Of a stretch of DNA of 32,459 bases, positions 23,908-31,357 are shown one piece after another. Source of the DNA: Scytonema sp. UIC 10036 (GTDB taxonomy: Bacteria > Cyanobacteriota > Cyanobacteriia > Cyanobacteriales > Nostocaceae); contig NZ_WJFC01000153.1 of NCBI RefSeq assembly GCF_009725235.1, forward strand, positions 1 through 32,459. The letters are read 5' to 3'. Under the pieces are notes generated by a model. It was not told where the DNA came from. It searched no databases and saw only the letters and a list, made by a program, of their open reading frames with translations. Both the position numbers and the translations under genes were made by a program. Each line of letters opens with the position of its first letter. Position 1 is the first letter of the stretch.

Positions 23908-24702
23908 CTAAACAACAGTCTTAAGAAGACCACCATCTACCCGTAAAGCCGCACCATTTGTGGCAGCTGCCAACGGGCTAGACAGATAAATAACCATTGC
24001 TGCCACTTCTTCAATGGTGATAAATCGCTTAATGAGGGAACTTGGACGAAGAGTTTGGAAAAAGTCGGTTTCAACTTCACTAGGGCTCATTCCTCGTTCT
24101 TTTGCCATATTTGCTATGAACTCATCAACTCCCTCGGAACGAGTTGGTCCTACAAGAACACTGTTTACCGTAACCGCAGTTCCAACAGTCATTTCTGCCA
24201 AACCTCGTGCCACAGATAATTGAGCCGTCTTCGTCATCCCATAATGAATCATTTCAACCGGAATATTGAGTGCAGATTCACTAGAGATAAAAATAATACG
24301 TCCCCAATTTTGCTCTAGCATTTTTGGGAAGTATTGACGGCTTAGCCGAATTCCACTCAAAACATTAACTTCAAAAATATCCAACCAATCTTCATCGGTA
24401 ATCTCTGAAAATGGTTTTGGTTTGTAAATACCAAGATTGTTAACTAAAATGTCTGTGCTCGAAACCTGTTGAAAGACTTTTTCCGCACCTTCTTTTTTTG
24501 CCAAGTCCGCAGCTATTCCAGAAATTTTCGCATCAGGGTTGCTATGTTTAATTTTATCGACTGCTTGTGAGACCCGTTGCTCTGACCTTCCGGTAATAAT
24601 TACCGATGCACCTTCAAGTGCCAGCCCTTGGGCAATTGCAAAACCAATACCCGCAGTCGAACCACTTACCAGTGCAGTTTTACCTTGTAACTTCAAGTCC
24701 AT
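23908..24702 (-). CDS. Short-chain dehydrogenase/reductase (SDR)
   Basis: A 264-aa Rossmann-fold NAD(P)H oxidoreductase. The cofactor motif is SGSTAGIGFAIA (TGxxxGxG type, about residues 13-24), ADLAKKEGA supplies the acidic adenine contact, NNLGIYK is the NAG-type motif, and the catalytic Ser (FISSESA) and YGMTK Tyr-Lys pair are present. The substrate is unknown. AGGAG with 7-base spacing precedes the ATG. It lies 121 bp downstream of trxA, separated by heptamer and AATTACGAATTA repeats. Confidence 0.92.
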   Translation of the reverse strand: MDLKLQGKTALVSGSTAGIGFAIAQGLALEGASVIITGRSEQRVSQAVDKIKHSNPDAKISGIAADLAKKEGAEKVFQQVSSTDILVNNLGIYKPKPFSEITDEDWLDIFEVNVLSGIRLSRQYFPKMLEQNWGRIIFISSESALNIPVEMIHYGMTKTAQLSVARGLAEMTVGTAVTVNSVLVGPTRSEGVDEFIANMAKERGMSPSEVETDFFQTLRPSSLIKRFITIEEVAAMVIYLSSPLAAATNGAALRVDGGLLKTVV

Positions 24703-24719
24703 GAGGGTGCTCCTGTAAT

Positions 24720-24815
24720 ATCAGTGACCAGTGACCAGTGACCAGTGACTGAATAGTTACTAATTCGTAATTGAGTTCTTAATTACGAATTATGAATTAT
24801 CAATTACGAATTATT
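24720..24815. repeat. CAGTGAC heptamers and AATTACGAATTA repeats
   Basis: About four units of the GTGACCA family (about 24724-24750), then inverted AATTACGAATTA/TAATTCGTAATT segments. They occupy the gap between trxA and the SDR gene. Confidence 0.75.
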
Positions 24816-24823
24816 TAACTGTA

Positions 24824-25147
24824 TTACAGGTGCTGTGTTAAAGTCTTAGCCAAGGTTGTCTTTGGAACTGCACCTACTACCGTATCAACTTGGCGACCCC
24901 CTTTAAACACCATCAGTGTTGGAATGCTACGAATTCCATAATGACTGGCAACAGTAGGGTATTGGTCTGTGTTTAGCTTCACAACCTTTACCTGTCCTGT
25001 ATATTCAGTAGCAATCTCATCGACTACGGGAGCTACCATACGACACGGACCACACCACGGTGCCCAAAAGTCAACCAATACGGGGACTGTACTCTCGAGG
25101 ACTTCTTGCTTGAATGTGGACTCTGTCACGCTTGTAACGGATGACAT
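24824..25147 (-). CDS. trxA: Thioredoxin (TrxA2-like, RexT target)
   Basis: A 107-aa thioredoxin with active site WCGPC (C32, C35), the cis-Pro segment RSIPTL and KLNTDQYP. The frame is open further upstream, but ATG 25147 is clear: AGGAGGG lies just before it and the product starts [10 protein letters not shown] as thioredoxins do. It is divergent from a RexT-like ArsR regulator across 80 bp holding a strong promoter with a palindromic operator. In Anabaena sp. PCC 7120, RexT represses the adjacent trxA2 and releases it on H2O2, so the same role is inferred here. Confidence 0.95.
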   Translation of the reverse strand: MSSVTSVTESTFKQEVLESTVPVLVDFWAPWCGPCRMVAPVVDEIATEYTGQVKVVKLNTDQYPTVASHYGIRSIPTLMVFKGGRQVDTVVGAVPKTTLAKTLTQHL

Positions 25148-25174
25148 ATTTAGCCCTCCTCTATATTTCGTTAT

Positions 25175-25189
25175 TTCGATATTATCGAA
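25175..25189. promoter_or_regulatory. 15-bp palindromic operator, probable RexT site
   Basis: TTCGATATTATCGAA: perfect 7-bp arms (TTCGATA/TATCGAA) around one base. It covers the -10 box of the trxA promoter and lies between the divergent trxA and ArsR genes. Size and position suit a dimeric ArsR/SmtB repressor. Confidence 0.75.
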
Positions 25190-25207
25190 TAAAAGAAAGA
25201 CTGTCAA
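25179..25207 (-). promoter_or_regulatory. Sigma70-type promoter of trxA
   Basis: On the minus strand TTGACA (25202-25207), a 17-base spacer, TAATAT (25179-25184): a consensus -35, ideal spacing and a near-consensus -10, placed about 30 bp before the trxA start codon. A repressor on the palindrome would block it. Confidence 0.8.
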
Positions 25208-25227
25208 CTCTGTGACATAATATAAAT

Positions 25228-25578
25228 ATGAAATTCCTGTATCATCCAGATAAAAAAAACATTTCTTTGCCTGGAGTGTTGTATGCTCTGGGCGATCCGG
25301 TACGGTTGGAAATTGTGCGACGCTTGGCAACCGAAGGGGAGCAATGCTGCGGTGACTTCGATTTTGCGATCGCTAAGTCAACTATGTCCAACCACTTTAA
25401 GATACTGAGAGAAGCGGGTGTGATTTTGACTCGAAAAGAAGGCACTCAACACATTAATGTTTTGCGGCGAGAGGATTTGGAGTTACTATTTCCGGAGTTG
25501 GTTGATGTGGTGTTGCGATCGGCTAAACCCCTACAACTAACGATGGGTAGGGGATTGAGCATTGGGGATTGGGGATAG
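25228..25578 (+). CDS. rexT: ArsR/SmtB-family redox-sensing repressor, RexT-like
   Basis: A 116-aa winged-helix repressor. [14 protein letters not shown] (about residues 21-34) and the recognition helix [16 protein letters not shown] (about 50-65) are ArsR-type. Vicinal cysteines C40 and C41 fit RexT of Anabaena sp. PCC 7120, where peroxide-driven disulfide formation lowers DNA binding and derepresses trxA2. The metal-binding ELCVCD motif is absent. The gene is divergent from trxA. ATG 25228 lacks a Shine-Dalgarno and lies close to a CATAAT-type -10, so the transcript may be leaderless or nearly so. The tail ([11 protein letters not shown]) is coded by GGGGATTGGGGAT-type repeat DNA. Confidence 0.88.
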   Translation: MKFLYHPDKKNISLPGVLYALGDPVRLEIVRRLATEGEQCCGDFDFAIAKSTMSNHFKILREAGVILTRKEGTQHINVLRREDLELLFPELVDVVLRSAKPLQLTMGRGLSIGDWG

Positions 25579-25992
25579 AATTTCCTTGATGATACTTGTT
25601 ATTTCTCAATGGCACCGCACACCCCAAAAAAGTGGCTTACCAACAGAACGTTTTGTAGGAGCAATGCAAGCGGGAATACGTTACATTCGGGTAAACTGAA
25701 TCTGTGCAAATCTAGACAATCGGCGCAGAAACGTCGTTAATTGCTGCTATCATCTGGCATGGTCGCGGCTGTAGCGCGTTGGCGACTTCGGGGTTTGAGT
25801 CTCCCAAACCAGAGCTTAAGCGTACCTCTTTCCCGTAGAGGTGATATTTAGCCTCGCATTTCAAGGCGATGGTCTTAAACTTAGATGGCATACATCCAAG
25901 TAATAGCGCTGTCGCCACTGAATGACCGATTGAGTCTAAATACCGGACAGTACGATCCATCAACACCGCCAACACCTCACTAGCTCTCATAA
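25579..25992. other. Intergenic DNA, no confident gene
   Basis: A 36-codon plus ORF (25589-25699, ending GIRYIRVN) without a good Shine-Dalgarno and a minus ORF over 25712-25990 that reads through typical Nostocales filler. Neither is accepted as a gene. Confidence 0.5.
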
Positions 25993-26202
25993 ACCGAGAA
26001 TGAAAAACTTAACGCCGAGTTAGAAAGATTAGCTGAAGAAAATACCGAATTAAAAAATAAATTGGCTGGTTACAATTTAACTTCTCAAAGCAAAGTGACA
26101 TCAATTCATAGTAAGAATAGACAGAGAACACCTTACATTCAGGTTCCCGATTCGGTAAAAGATGAGTTAAACAATTTGAAAATAAAAATTAATATAACTT
26201 AA
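25993..26202 (+). pseudogene. Gene remnant: coiled coil plus C-terminal tail
   Basis: An open frame after TAA 25990-25992 with no start codon. It gives about 68 residues beginning ENEKLNAELERLAEENTELK (a clear heptad coiled coil), later PYIQVPDSVKDELNNLK, ending INIT and stop. The composition is that of a real protein C-terminus. I cannot name the family. It lies just left of the TnpB element and has probably lost its 5' part. Confidence 0.5.
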
Positions 26203-26296
26203 GAAAAAGAACTCATAAACAATCGTTGTTGTTGTTGTGTAAGATTATTTATGAGTTATAGATAAGTACCCAGGTCAGTGGTGGGAGGAATGACGG

Positions 26297-26368
26297 GGCA
26301 AAGACTCGGTACACCCCAACTAATGATTAGCGTCGCTAATCGAGGCGAGGGGTGTCGGAGTCTTTGCC
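26297..26368. other. Large nested hairpin at the left side of the TnpB element
   Basis: GGCAAAGACTC and ACACCCC (26297-26317) pair with GGGGTGTCGGAGTCTTTGCC (26349-26368) almost perfectly. In the loop lies a second perfect palindrome, GATTAGCG-T-CGCTAATC (26325-26341). The stop codon and last codons of the small minus-strand gene lie inside it. Probable transposon left-end structure or shared terminator. Confidence 0.65.
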
Positions 26369-26548
26369 AATTTGCTCTCTAGCCCAGCGCTCTACGATTT
26401 CACTGGCACTTATGCCTTCTTTGTTTCCTGCATCCTTAATGTAATTCCACGCAGTAGGAGTTAACCAAAGACCGTGCATTTCTTTGCGTTCTTCGTAGAA
26501 TATTGGCTCATTTCTGACTGCTTTTTTTCCAACTCTTTTACTTGACAT
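26336..26548 (-). CDS. Small protein divergent from tnpB, ribbon-helix-helix-like
   Basis: A 70-aa basic protein. The core GLWLTPTAWNYIKDAGNKEG, then ISASEIVERWAREQ, has the strand-helix-helix look of small RHH/CopG-type DNA-binding or antitoxin proteins (inference). I recall similar short ORFs beside cyanobacterial tnpB genes. ATG 26548 has GGAG 6 bases upstream; an earlier ATG at 26560 is in frame. The gap to tnpB is about 45 bp, so the promoters overlap and this protein could regulate tnpB. Confidence 0.65.
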   Translation of the reverse strand: MSSKRVGKKAVRNEPIFYEERKEMHGLWLTPTAWNYIKDAGNKEGISASEIVERWAREQIGKDSDTPRLD

Positions 26549-26593
26549 AACTAGCTCCATTAGTCAAGCTAATTATAGGAGGTGACAAGAGTT

Positions 26594-27778
26594 TTGGAAA
26601 TACAAACTTTGACAGCAATTTGTAAATTAGACGTTGATACCAAGACAGCTACTGACATTGACAACCTCATGTTAATGTTTGCAGCAACTTGCAATTATGT
26701 GAACGCAAGCGTTAATCCAAGGTATACGGGTGCAACAAAGATACAGAAACTTATTTACAAGGATGCTAAAGAGAAATCAGGAATGCAAGCAAATCATGTC
26801 ATTCAGGCTTGTATCCGTGTTGCAGGAAATCGTAAGGTTAACCGAGTAAAAGAATACAAGCCTGGGAGCGTGCCGTTTGATGCTAGGACAATGGCTATAA
26901 GGTGGCACAATAAAACTGTCAGCTTGACTTTGTTAGGTAAGCGGGTTAAAGGTATTCCTCTTGTAATTAACAAGTACGCAAACTATTTGTTGTTGGACAG
27001 GGAAAATCAGGAAATTACCAGTGCTGTTTTGGTGCGGTCTGGTAAGGCATATTACTTGCATATCCAGGTTGACCATTTTGTACTGCAACCAAACGCGTCT
27101 AGCCAGTATCTAGGCGTCGATTTGGGGCGTCGGGACATTGCTTACACCAGCGATGACCAATCTTGGTCAGGCAAGGAAATCGAAACTGTTCGGGTTAAGC
27201 ATTCCAAGGTTCGGGCTGAATTACAGCAAAAGGCTAGTAAAGGCACACGGAGTAGTCGTCGCAGGTGCAGGCAACTCCAGAAACGGTTAGCTGGCAAGGA
27301 ACATAGATACCAAAAGTGGTTGAATCATAACATCTCCAACGCTATATTGCTGAACGCTAAGCGAACTAATCGCTATGTTGTGCTTGAAGATTTAGAAGGA
27401 ATTAGAGAGCGATTAAACGAAAAACCGAACAAACGGGAACAACGTTTCTTGAGCAACTCTTGGTCTTTTTATCAGCTCAAGCAATTCATTTGTTACAAAG
27501 CAAAAATATACGGCGTTTTGGTAATTTTGGTTGACCCTAGATATACGTCACAAACTTGTCACAATTGCTTGCATATTCATCCTGAAAAGGGGAAGTCTTA
27601 CCGCAGTGGTAAAAACTTTCATTGCAAGCATTGTAATTGGAAAGGTGACGCTGACGCGAATGGGGCGCGAGTAATTGCGCTCCTAGGGGAGAATGTAAAC
27701 CGCCCCTGTGGCTCGGAATTTATTAGCTGCCAAATACCCGTAGTTAGTAGTTCCAGGGCTTCTGAAAGCTTACACTGA
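26594..27778 (+). CDS. tnpB: TnpB, IS605/IS1341-type RNA-guided nuclease
   Basis: A transposon-encoded TnpB of about 394 aa. The RuvC-like sites are intact: GVDLGRRDIA (Asp, about residue 175-185), VLEDLEGI (Glu, about 275) and GDADANGARV (Asp, about 354). The zinc ribbon TCHNC ... HCKHC has all four Cys. TTG 26594 is preferred because AGGAGG (26577-26582) lies 11 bases upstream; GTG 26582 overlaps that site. No tnpA is in the window, so this is a solo IS1341-type element. Family members cut DNA guided by an RNA from the element's 3' end. Confidence 0.92.
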   Translation: MEIQTLTAICKLDVDTKTATDIDNLMLMFAATCNYVNASVNPRYTGATKIQKLIYKDAKEKSGMQANHVIQACIRVAGNRKVNRVKEYKPGSVPFDARTMAIRWHNKTVSLTLLGKRVKGIPLVINKYANYLLLDRENQEITSAVLVRSGKAYYLHIQVDHFVLQPNASSQYLGVDLGRRDIAYTSDDQSWSGKEIETVRVKHSKVRAELQQKASKGTRSSRRRCRQLQKRLAGKEHRYQKWLNHNISNAILLNAKRTNRYVVLEDLEGIRERLNEKPNKREQRFLSNSWSFYQLKQFICYKAKIYGVLVILVDPRYTSQTCHNCLHIHPEKGKSYRSGKNFHCKHCNWKGDADANGARVIALLGENVNRPCGSEFISCQIPVVSSSRASESLH

Positions 27779-27815
27779 CTCGGTACTCCGAGCAGTGTAA
27801 GTAGTTTACTAGTTG
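27650..27815 (+). ncRNA. Candidate reRNA/omegaRNA region at the tnpB 3' end
   Basis: By family rule the guide RNA scaffold spans the end of tnpB and the right end of the element. The sequence supports this only through the hairpin at 27769-27801. The boundaries are guesses and the element end is not certain. Confidence 0.3.
27769..27801. other. Right-end hairpin spanning the tnpB stop
   Basis: CTTACACTG, one bulged A, CTCGG, loop TACT, CCGAG, CAGTGTAAG: a 14-bp stem. It includes the tnpB TGA (27776-27778). It shares GACTCGGTAC (27777-27786) with the left-end hairpin (26303-26312), supporting both as element ends or parts of the guide RNA. Confidence 0.7.
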
Positions 27816-27985
27816 AATCGTGGGCAGAACACAAGCGGCAATTTGAGAGAGTCACAATGCAAGATAAGATGACTGAAGAACGAGTTCGCGCCTTTCATGT
27901 TGGTGAAGCACCACCAAAGATAACCCAAATGATTTACGCTAACTACACCGATGCTAGAGGTTTCCGACAACCGTGCTCTTAAAGA
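27803..27985 (+). pseudogene. Gene remnant right of the TnpB element
   Basis: An open frame running from the element end to TAA near 27985, containing VESWAEHKRQFERVTMQDKM and later RAFHVGEAPPKITQMIYANY. An internal ATG at 27857 would give 41 residues but has no Shine-Dalgarno. Charged, protein-like composition without stops suggests the interior of a former gene. The family is not recognised. It is in the same frame as tnpB, after its stop. Confidence 0.45.
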
Positions 27986-28143
27986 TTCCTATCACCTCGT
28001 TCCCAGGTTCTACCTAAGAACGAGAGAACGATGCCCTATAGGTAATCTTAGAAGCAGTAGTGAGCTTTGGCTAGTTCAGTAGCTAGTATAGTTATGTCAG
28101 TGCCTTGGCACTATACTATATGAGAAAGTAAAAAAACTTAACA

Positions 28144-28470
28144 ATGGTAGAACGCCCAATTAAGAAATCGGAACGTCAGTCTAAAACCAACGCTGAGACC
28201 AATTCAGAAAATTTAGATTCTACACCCCCTGTTGAATCAAATTCTAAAAGCATAAAACGGAATAGCGATCGCGGAGCAGATTCTTCAGAACGTCGCTCTT
28301 CGGGTAGAGGCAAAAAGTCATCTTATGGAAACGAATCCAAGCCGCCAGTGAATCCAGCTTTAGCACGCGGTCCAAAACCCGTCAAGCCAAAACCCAATGT
28401 CGTTGTAGAACCTGAAGTTGAAGCAGAATCAGTTTCTGAAGAGTCTCAAGACCAAGCAACAGAAGGTTAA
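28144..28470 (+). CDS. Disordered basic hypothetical protein
   Basis: 108 aa, almost wholly low complexity: Ser/Asn/Lys/Arg-rich N-terminus, an RRSSGRGKK basic patch (about residues 50-60), then NPALARGPKPVKPKP (about 72-86) and an acidic Glu/Val tail. No fold or motif of known function. I associate the NPALxRGPKP segment with short cyanobacterial hypothetical proteins. It may bind nucleic acid through the basic region (inference). Upstream lies a palindrome AGTGCC-TT-GGCACT and a TATACT box (about 28098-28118); a clear terminator follows at 28570. Confidence 0.75.
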   Translation: MVERPIKKSERQSKTNAETNSENLDSTPPVESNSKSIKRNSDRGADSSERRSSGRGKKSSYGNESKPPVNPALARGPKPVKPKPNVVVEPEVEAESVSEESQDQATEG

Positions 28471-28569
28471 CAGCAAAAAACTTAATCCTATGTGTAGAAA
28501 ACTTTTAAAAACTTTCTACACATTATTTTCATTCTATTATGGTACAATAGTACCAGTGCCATCACTATT

Positions 28570-28593
28570 CCCACCAACGCTTGGTGGGTTTTT
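28570..28593 (+). terminator. Rho-independent terminator
   Basis: CCCACCAA, loop CGC, TTGGTGGG, then TTTTTCTATTT. An 8-bp perfect stem with a T-run, 100 bp after the basic hypothetical gene and 20 bp before the convergent GDSL gene's stop. Confidence 0.85.
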
Positions 28594-28613
28594 CTATTTA
28601 TATCATAGTACCT

Positions 28614-29597
28614 TTACAGCTGCCCTGCCCGAACTGGTGCAAACTCCTTAGCAGTGTCTTCAGTTACATTGTCAGGACAAAGTACTGACAAGACTGCTTT
28701 AGCCAATATCAGATGGGGTGTGGTTGTTGGATGTAAACCATCCCAGAAAAAGAACTTATCTGTTCCTTGCTGAGATTGGGCAATTTGGTCAAGTTCAGCG
28801 TCAGTAACATTTGTGAAACCAAATTTTGCTGGGTTATTAATAATTTGACTAAAGATTGAATTAATATCAAACAGGAGAATATTCACACTCTCGTCACAAG
28901 AAGATTTTAAGGCATCAAGAGCTTTTGCCAAACCCGTGTTATGAGCTTTTGTTAACTCATTGAGTAAAGTAGATTGTTGAGGGTTGTTACGAGTTCTCGG
29001 TGCTACGCCTAAATCTGGTAAATTAAGAACCAATATATTCCGAGCACCTATTTTAGCAAGTGAAGAGATAGCGTTCGACAGATTTTGAATAGGCAAGGTA
29101 GGATCGGTTACGCCACCACCCAAGTAATCGTTAGCCCCAGCCCACACAATGTAAAGACCTTGAGAGTTAGCATCCTGACAGCTTTCCTTAACAGATGCAA
29201 TAAAGTTATCAATTTGTTGCTGCAATCCCGGTAAGTTCAGTGGGTTATCGGGAATCATAGTATTCGCGCTTCCTGTATTGGCACCGCCTATCGCAAAATT
29301 AGTGCTTCTGTTCGCAGTCAAGCCTAGAAATAGTGCAAGATATTCTACCCATACCAAACCATTAGAAAAATGACCTTGAAAGTATGGCGGTGATGGTGGA
29401 CTTCCCTCACCTGTCGCCTTTTTTGTTGCATCAAAAGCATTACCAATATCGCTGAGGCTATCACCAAATACGTAAAGAACATCGAATTTACACGGCAATT
29501 GTAATATTCCTCTGGAATCTGGTGTAACAGATGCGCTTTCTAAGTTGGGGCTTAGATGGCGATACTGATTAACCATGTCATAGATATTAACGTGCAT
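28614..29597 (-). CDS. GDSL/SGNH-family esterase or lipase
   Basis: A 327-aa SGNH hydrolase. Block I is VFGDSLSDIGN (about residues 44-54, nucleophile Ser), block II has the NFAIGGANTG Gly, block III is VWAGANDY (oxyanion Asn) and block V is WDGLHPTT (catalytic Asp and His). FSNGLVWVEYLA is typical of plant and cyanobacterial GDSL lipases. No convincing export signal is seen. AGAGGA precedes ATG 29597. It acts on unknown esters, and no pathway neighbour is seen. Confidence 0.92.
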   Translation of the reverse strand: MHVNIYDMVNQYRHLSPNLESASVTPDSRGILQLPCKFDVLYVFGDSLSDIGNAFDATKKATGEGSPPSPPYFQGHFSNGLVWVEYLALFLGLTANRSTNFAIGGANTGSANTMIPDNPLNLPGLQQQIDNFIASVKESCQDANSQGLYIVWAGANDYLGGGVTDPTLPIQNLSNAISSLAKIGARNILVLNLPDLGVAPRTRNNPQQSTLLNELTKAHNTGLAKALDALKSSCDESVNILLFDINSIFSQIINNPAKFGFTNVTDAELDQIAQSQQGTDKFFFWDGLHPTTTPHLILAKAVLSVLCPDNVTEDTAKEFAPVRAGQL

Positions 29598-29738
29598 AGC
29601 TGCGGTTTATCCTCTAAGCTGGAGATGTTTTTTCAACAACAAAGGCGAGAGTAATAACTTCTACCTTGCCACAGAGAATATAGGTGACAGCAGATTGTAC
29701 TTATGCACAGCAACCATTCATGGCTCTCAGTTACCGAG

Positions 29739-29871
29739 TCAATACTGCAAGGGATAAGAATTTTTGTAGGTTGGGCAAACTCTTGGGGAAACCCAACAAA
29801 TGTCTGTAAATGTACAAATGTCTGTAAATGTTGGGTTTCGTTCCTCAACCCAACCTACGTGTTTTCGTCTC
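29739..29871. repeat. MITE-like repeat, truncated copy
   Basis: Starts TCAATACTGCAAG like 6202-6386 and shares its interior, with an 18-bp internal tandem duplication (ACAAATGTCTGTAAATGT twice). The right terminal repeat is missing: after ACGTGTTTTCG the sequence passes directly into the PEBP gene, whose stop lies inside the element. Confidence 0.75.
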
Positions 29872-30340
29872 CCCCTGTTTCCCTGGCATAACGTCCCATT
29901 AATTCCGCTTTACCAATTACAGACCCCTCAATTGCGTCCAATAACTGTTGCTTATCAACCCCCACTGGTAAATCAAGCCATTGGTTAAGTGCAAAAATTC
30001 TAAAAAAGTAGCGATGAGCACCATGTTGAGTAGGTGGACACGGTCCTCCATAACCAAGTTCACCAAAATCGTTTTTTCCCTGCAGGCTGCCATGAGGAAT
30101 TTTAGGTTGCTTGCCACCAACATCTTCTGGAAAGTCACGGCAGTCAGGAGGAATATTGTAGACCAGCCAATGAGTAAATGTTTCATTAGGTGCATCGGGG
30201 TCATCTACAATCAAAGCAAAACTTTTTGTTCCTTGAGGGGGATCTTCCCACTGCAAGGGAGGTGAAATATTATCACCGTCACAAGTGTATTTAAAAGGGA
30301 TAGTATTACCAATGAAAAAGGCTGGGCTTCTTATTTCCAT
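29855..30340 (-). CDS. YbhB/YbcL-family PEBP-like protein
   Basis: A 161-aa phosphatidylethanolamine-binding/Raf-kinase-inhibitor-like protein. It has the family core DGDNISPPLQWEDPP (about residues 21-35), LIVDDPDAPNETFTHWLVYN (about 43-62) and GYGGPCPP...GAHRYFFRIFAL (about 96-115), which form the anion pocket. The biochemical role of bacterial members is unsettled. The last residues (ENT) and the stop codon come from the dispersed repeat. Confidence 0.92.
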   Translation of the reverse strand: MEIRSPAFFIGNTIPFKYTCDGDNISPPLQWEDPPQGTKSFALIVDDPDAPNETFTHWLVYNIPPDCRDFPEDVGGKQPKIPHGSLQGKNDFGELGYGGPCPPTQHGAHRYFFRIFALNQWLDLPVGVDKQQLLDAIEGSVIGKAELMGRYARETGGDENT

Positions 30341-30389
30341 AATTTCTCAGAAGTTATTATAACTGTAAAATCTCTCTTTTCTCTTTCCT

Positions 30390-30416
30390 TCACGCTCTTT
30401 GCGTCTTTGCGGTTCA
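30390..30416. repeat. CTTTGCGTCTTTGCGGTT dispersed repeat
   Basis: The same CGCAAAGACGCAAAG element as near 12760 and in the moeB terminator, upstream of the PEBP gene. Confidence 0.7.
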
Positions 30417-30472
30417 TAATTTTTAAATATCAAATATGACCGCTATATCAATACTGCTCGGACAAGAGTATT

Positions 30473-30617
30473 AGTAGGTTGGGTTGAGGAACGAAACCCA
30501 ACATTTTACCCAGTAGGTTGGGTTGAGGAACGAAACCCAACATTTTACCCAGGGTTGAGGAACGAAACCCAACATTTTACCCAGTAGGTTGGGTTGAGGA
30601 ACGAAACCCAACATTTT
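30473..30617. repeat. Four tandem copies of a 39-bp repeat
   Basis: Units start AGTAGGTTGGGTTGAGG and end ACATTTTACCC at 30473, 30512, 30551 and 30583; the third lacks 7 bases (TAGGTTG). Each unit contains the inverted pair GTTGGGTT/AACCCAAC, so each RNA copy could form a hairpin. Preceded at 30448 by the TCAATACTGC end of the MITE-like family. Confidence 0.9.
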
Positions 30618-30729
30618 TATTTTTTAAGTTAAGAAAAAAGTATATGAGGCTCCTGATAGTAAAAGAGAAAAAATATTTGAATCGAGTATGAGAGCCTCAT
30701 TCTTTATCGCTAAGCAAGGTTATTGATGA

Positions 30730-31059
30730 CTACCACCAAACCCGATTGCCATTTTCATCAACTCGTGCTTGCCGGACAACATCAGAAATTTCCTCTGCAT
30801 CTTTTACATGGTGAAGTGCTTTCTTTTCACCATCTGGTTCATCAACAACAAAGTAAGTAGGAACTTTGATATGGTCGCCTGTAATGTCTGGTGAATCCAC
30901 AGCAACTTGTTGGGCTTTTTCTTCAACTGTTTGAGGTTTGTCAGCAATAACATCACCTGGATTTGCTGTTAAATTTCTTTCTTTAGCTGTTGGCTCTTCT
31001 TGAGCATGCCAATCTTGACTAACTGGTTGTCTGATTTCACGATCTGATTCATTACTCAT
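30730..31059 (-). CDS. Acidic hypothetical protein
   Basis: A 109-aa charged, probably largely disordered protein: Glu/Asp/Gln-rich first half, then VPTYFVVDEPDGEKKALHHV (about residues 67-86) and a basic ending GNRVWW. No signal peptide or membrane segment. I do not recognise a named family. ATG 31059 has AAAGGA upstream; a second in-frame ATG at 31080 is less well placed. It is isolated, between the repeat cluster and the PotC gene. Confidence 0.7.
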   Translation of the reverse strand: MSNESDREIRQPVSQDWHAQEEPTAKERNLTANPGDVIADKPQTVEEKAQQVAVDSPDITGDHIKVPTYFVVDEPDGEKKALHHVKDAEEISDVVRQARVDENGNRVWW

Positions 31060-31357
31060 GATTTTGTCCTTTAGCTTCATAAATTTACACTGGCTAAAAT
31101 TACTCTAGACAATTAAAATATTGATTGGATCTTTCGACAGAAAGACTTTTTATCTTATCTCACCAATACTTTTTAAAGAATCACCTGACCCTCCGGATTC
31201 GCCAGTTCCCTACGAAAGAAGACCTTTCTACAGGACTGGACTCACAGTAACTAGTGACAAATGACAAATGACAAATAACTATTGACTGTTGACAGAAAAA
31301 ATAAAATATGTTACTTTACTATGCCATAAGTAAAAAATATCAATTAAAATAACAAAC
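31060..31357. other. Intergenic region upstream of potC
   Basis: Contains filler near 31200-31245 and short TGACAAA heptamers (about 31253-31280). TTGACTGTTGACAG near 31281-31294 could supply a -35 element for potC. No gene seen. Confidence 0.5.

Noticed and set aside
25712..25990. Minus-strand 92-codon ORF
   Set aside because: It reads through filler sequence (GGTTTGAGTCTCCCAAACC and similar), has no Shine-Dalgarno, and resembles no family I know.
28098..28118. Possible operator AGTGCC-TT-GGCACT plus TATACT upstream of the basic hypothetical gene
   Set aside because: The palindrome is real, but no regulator is nearby and no -35 box is well placed, so it is mentioned only in the gene entry.
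30473..30617. Possible CRISPR array
   Set aside because: The units are directly adjacent with no unique spacers and are inverted-repeat pieces of a dispersed family found elsewhere; no cas genes.
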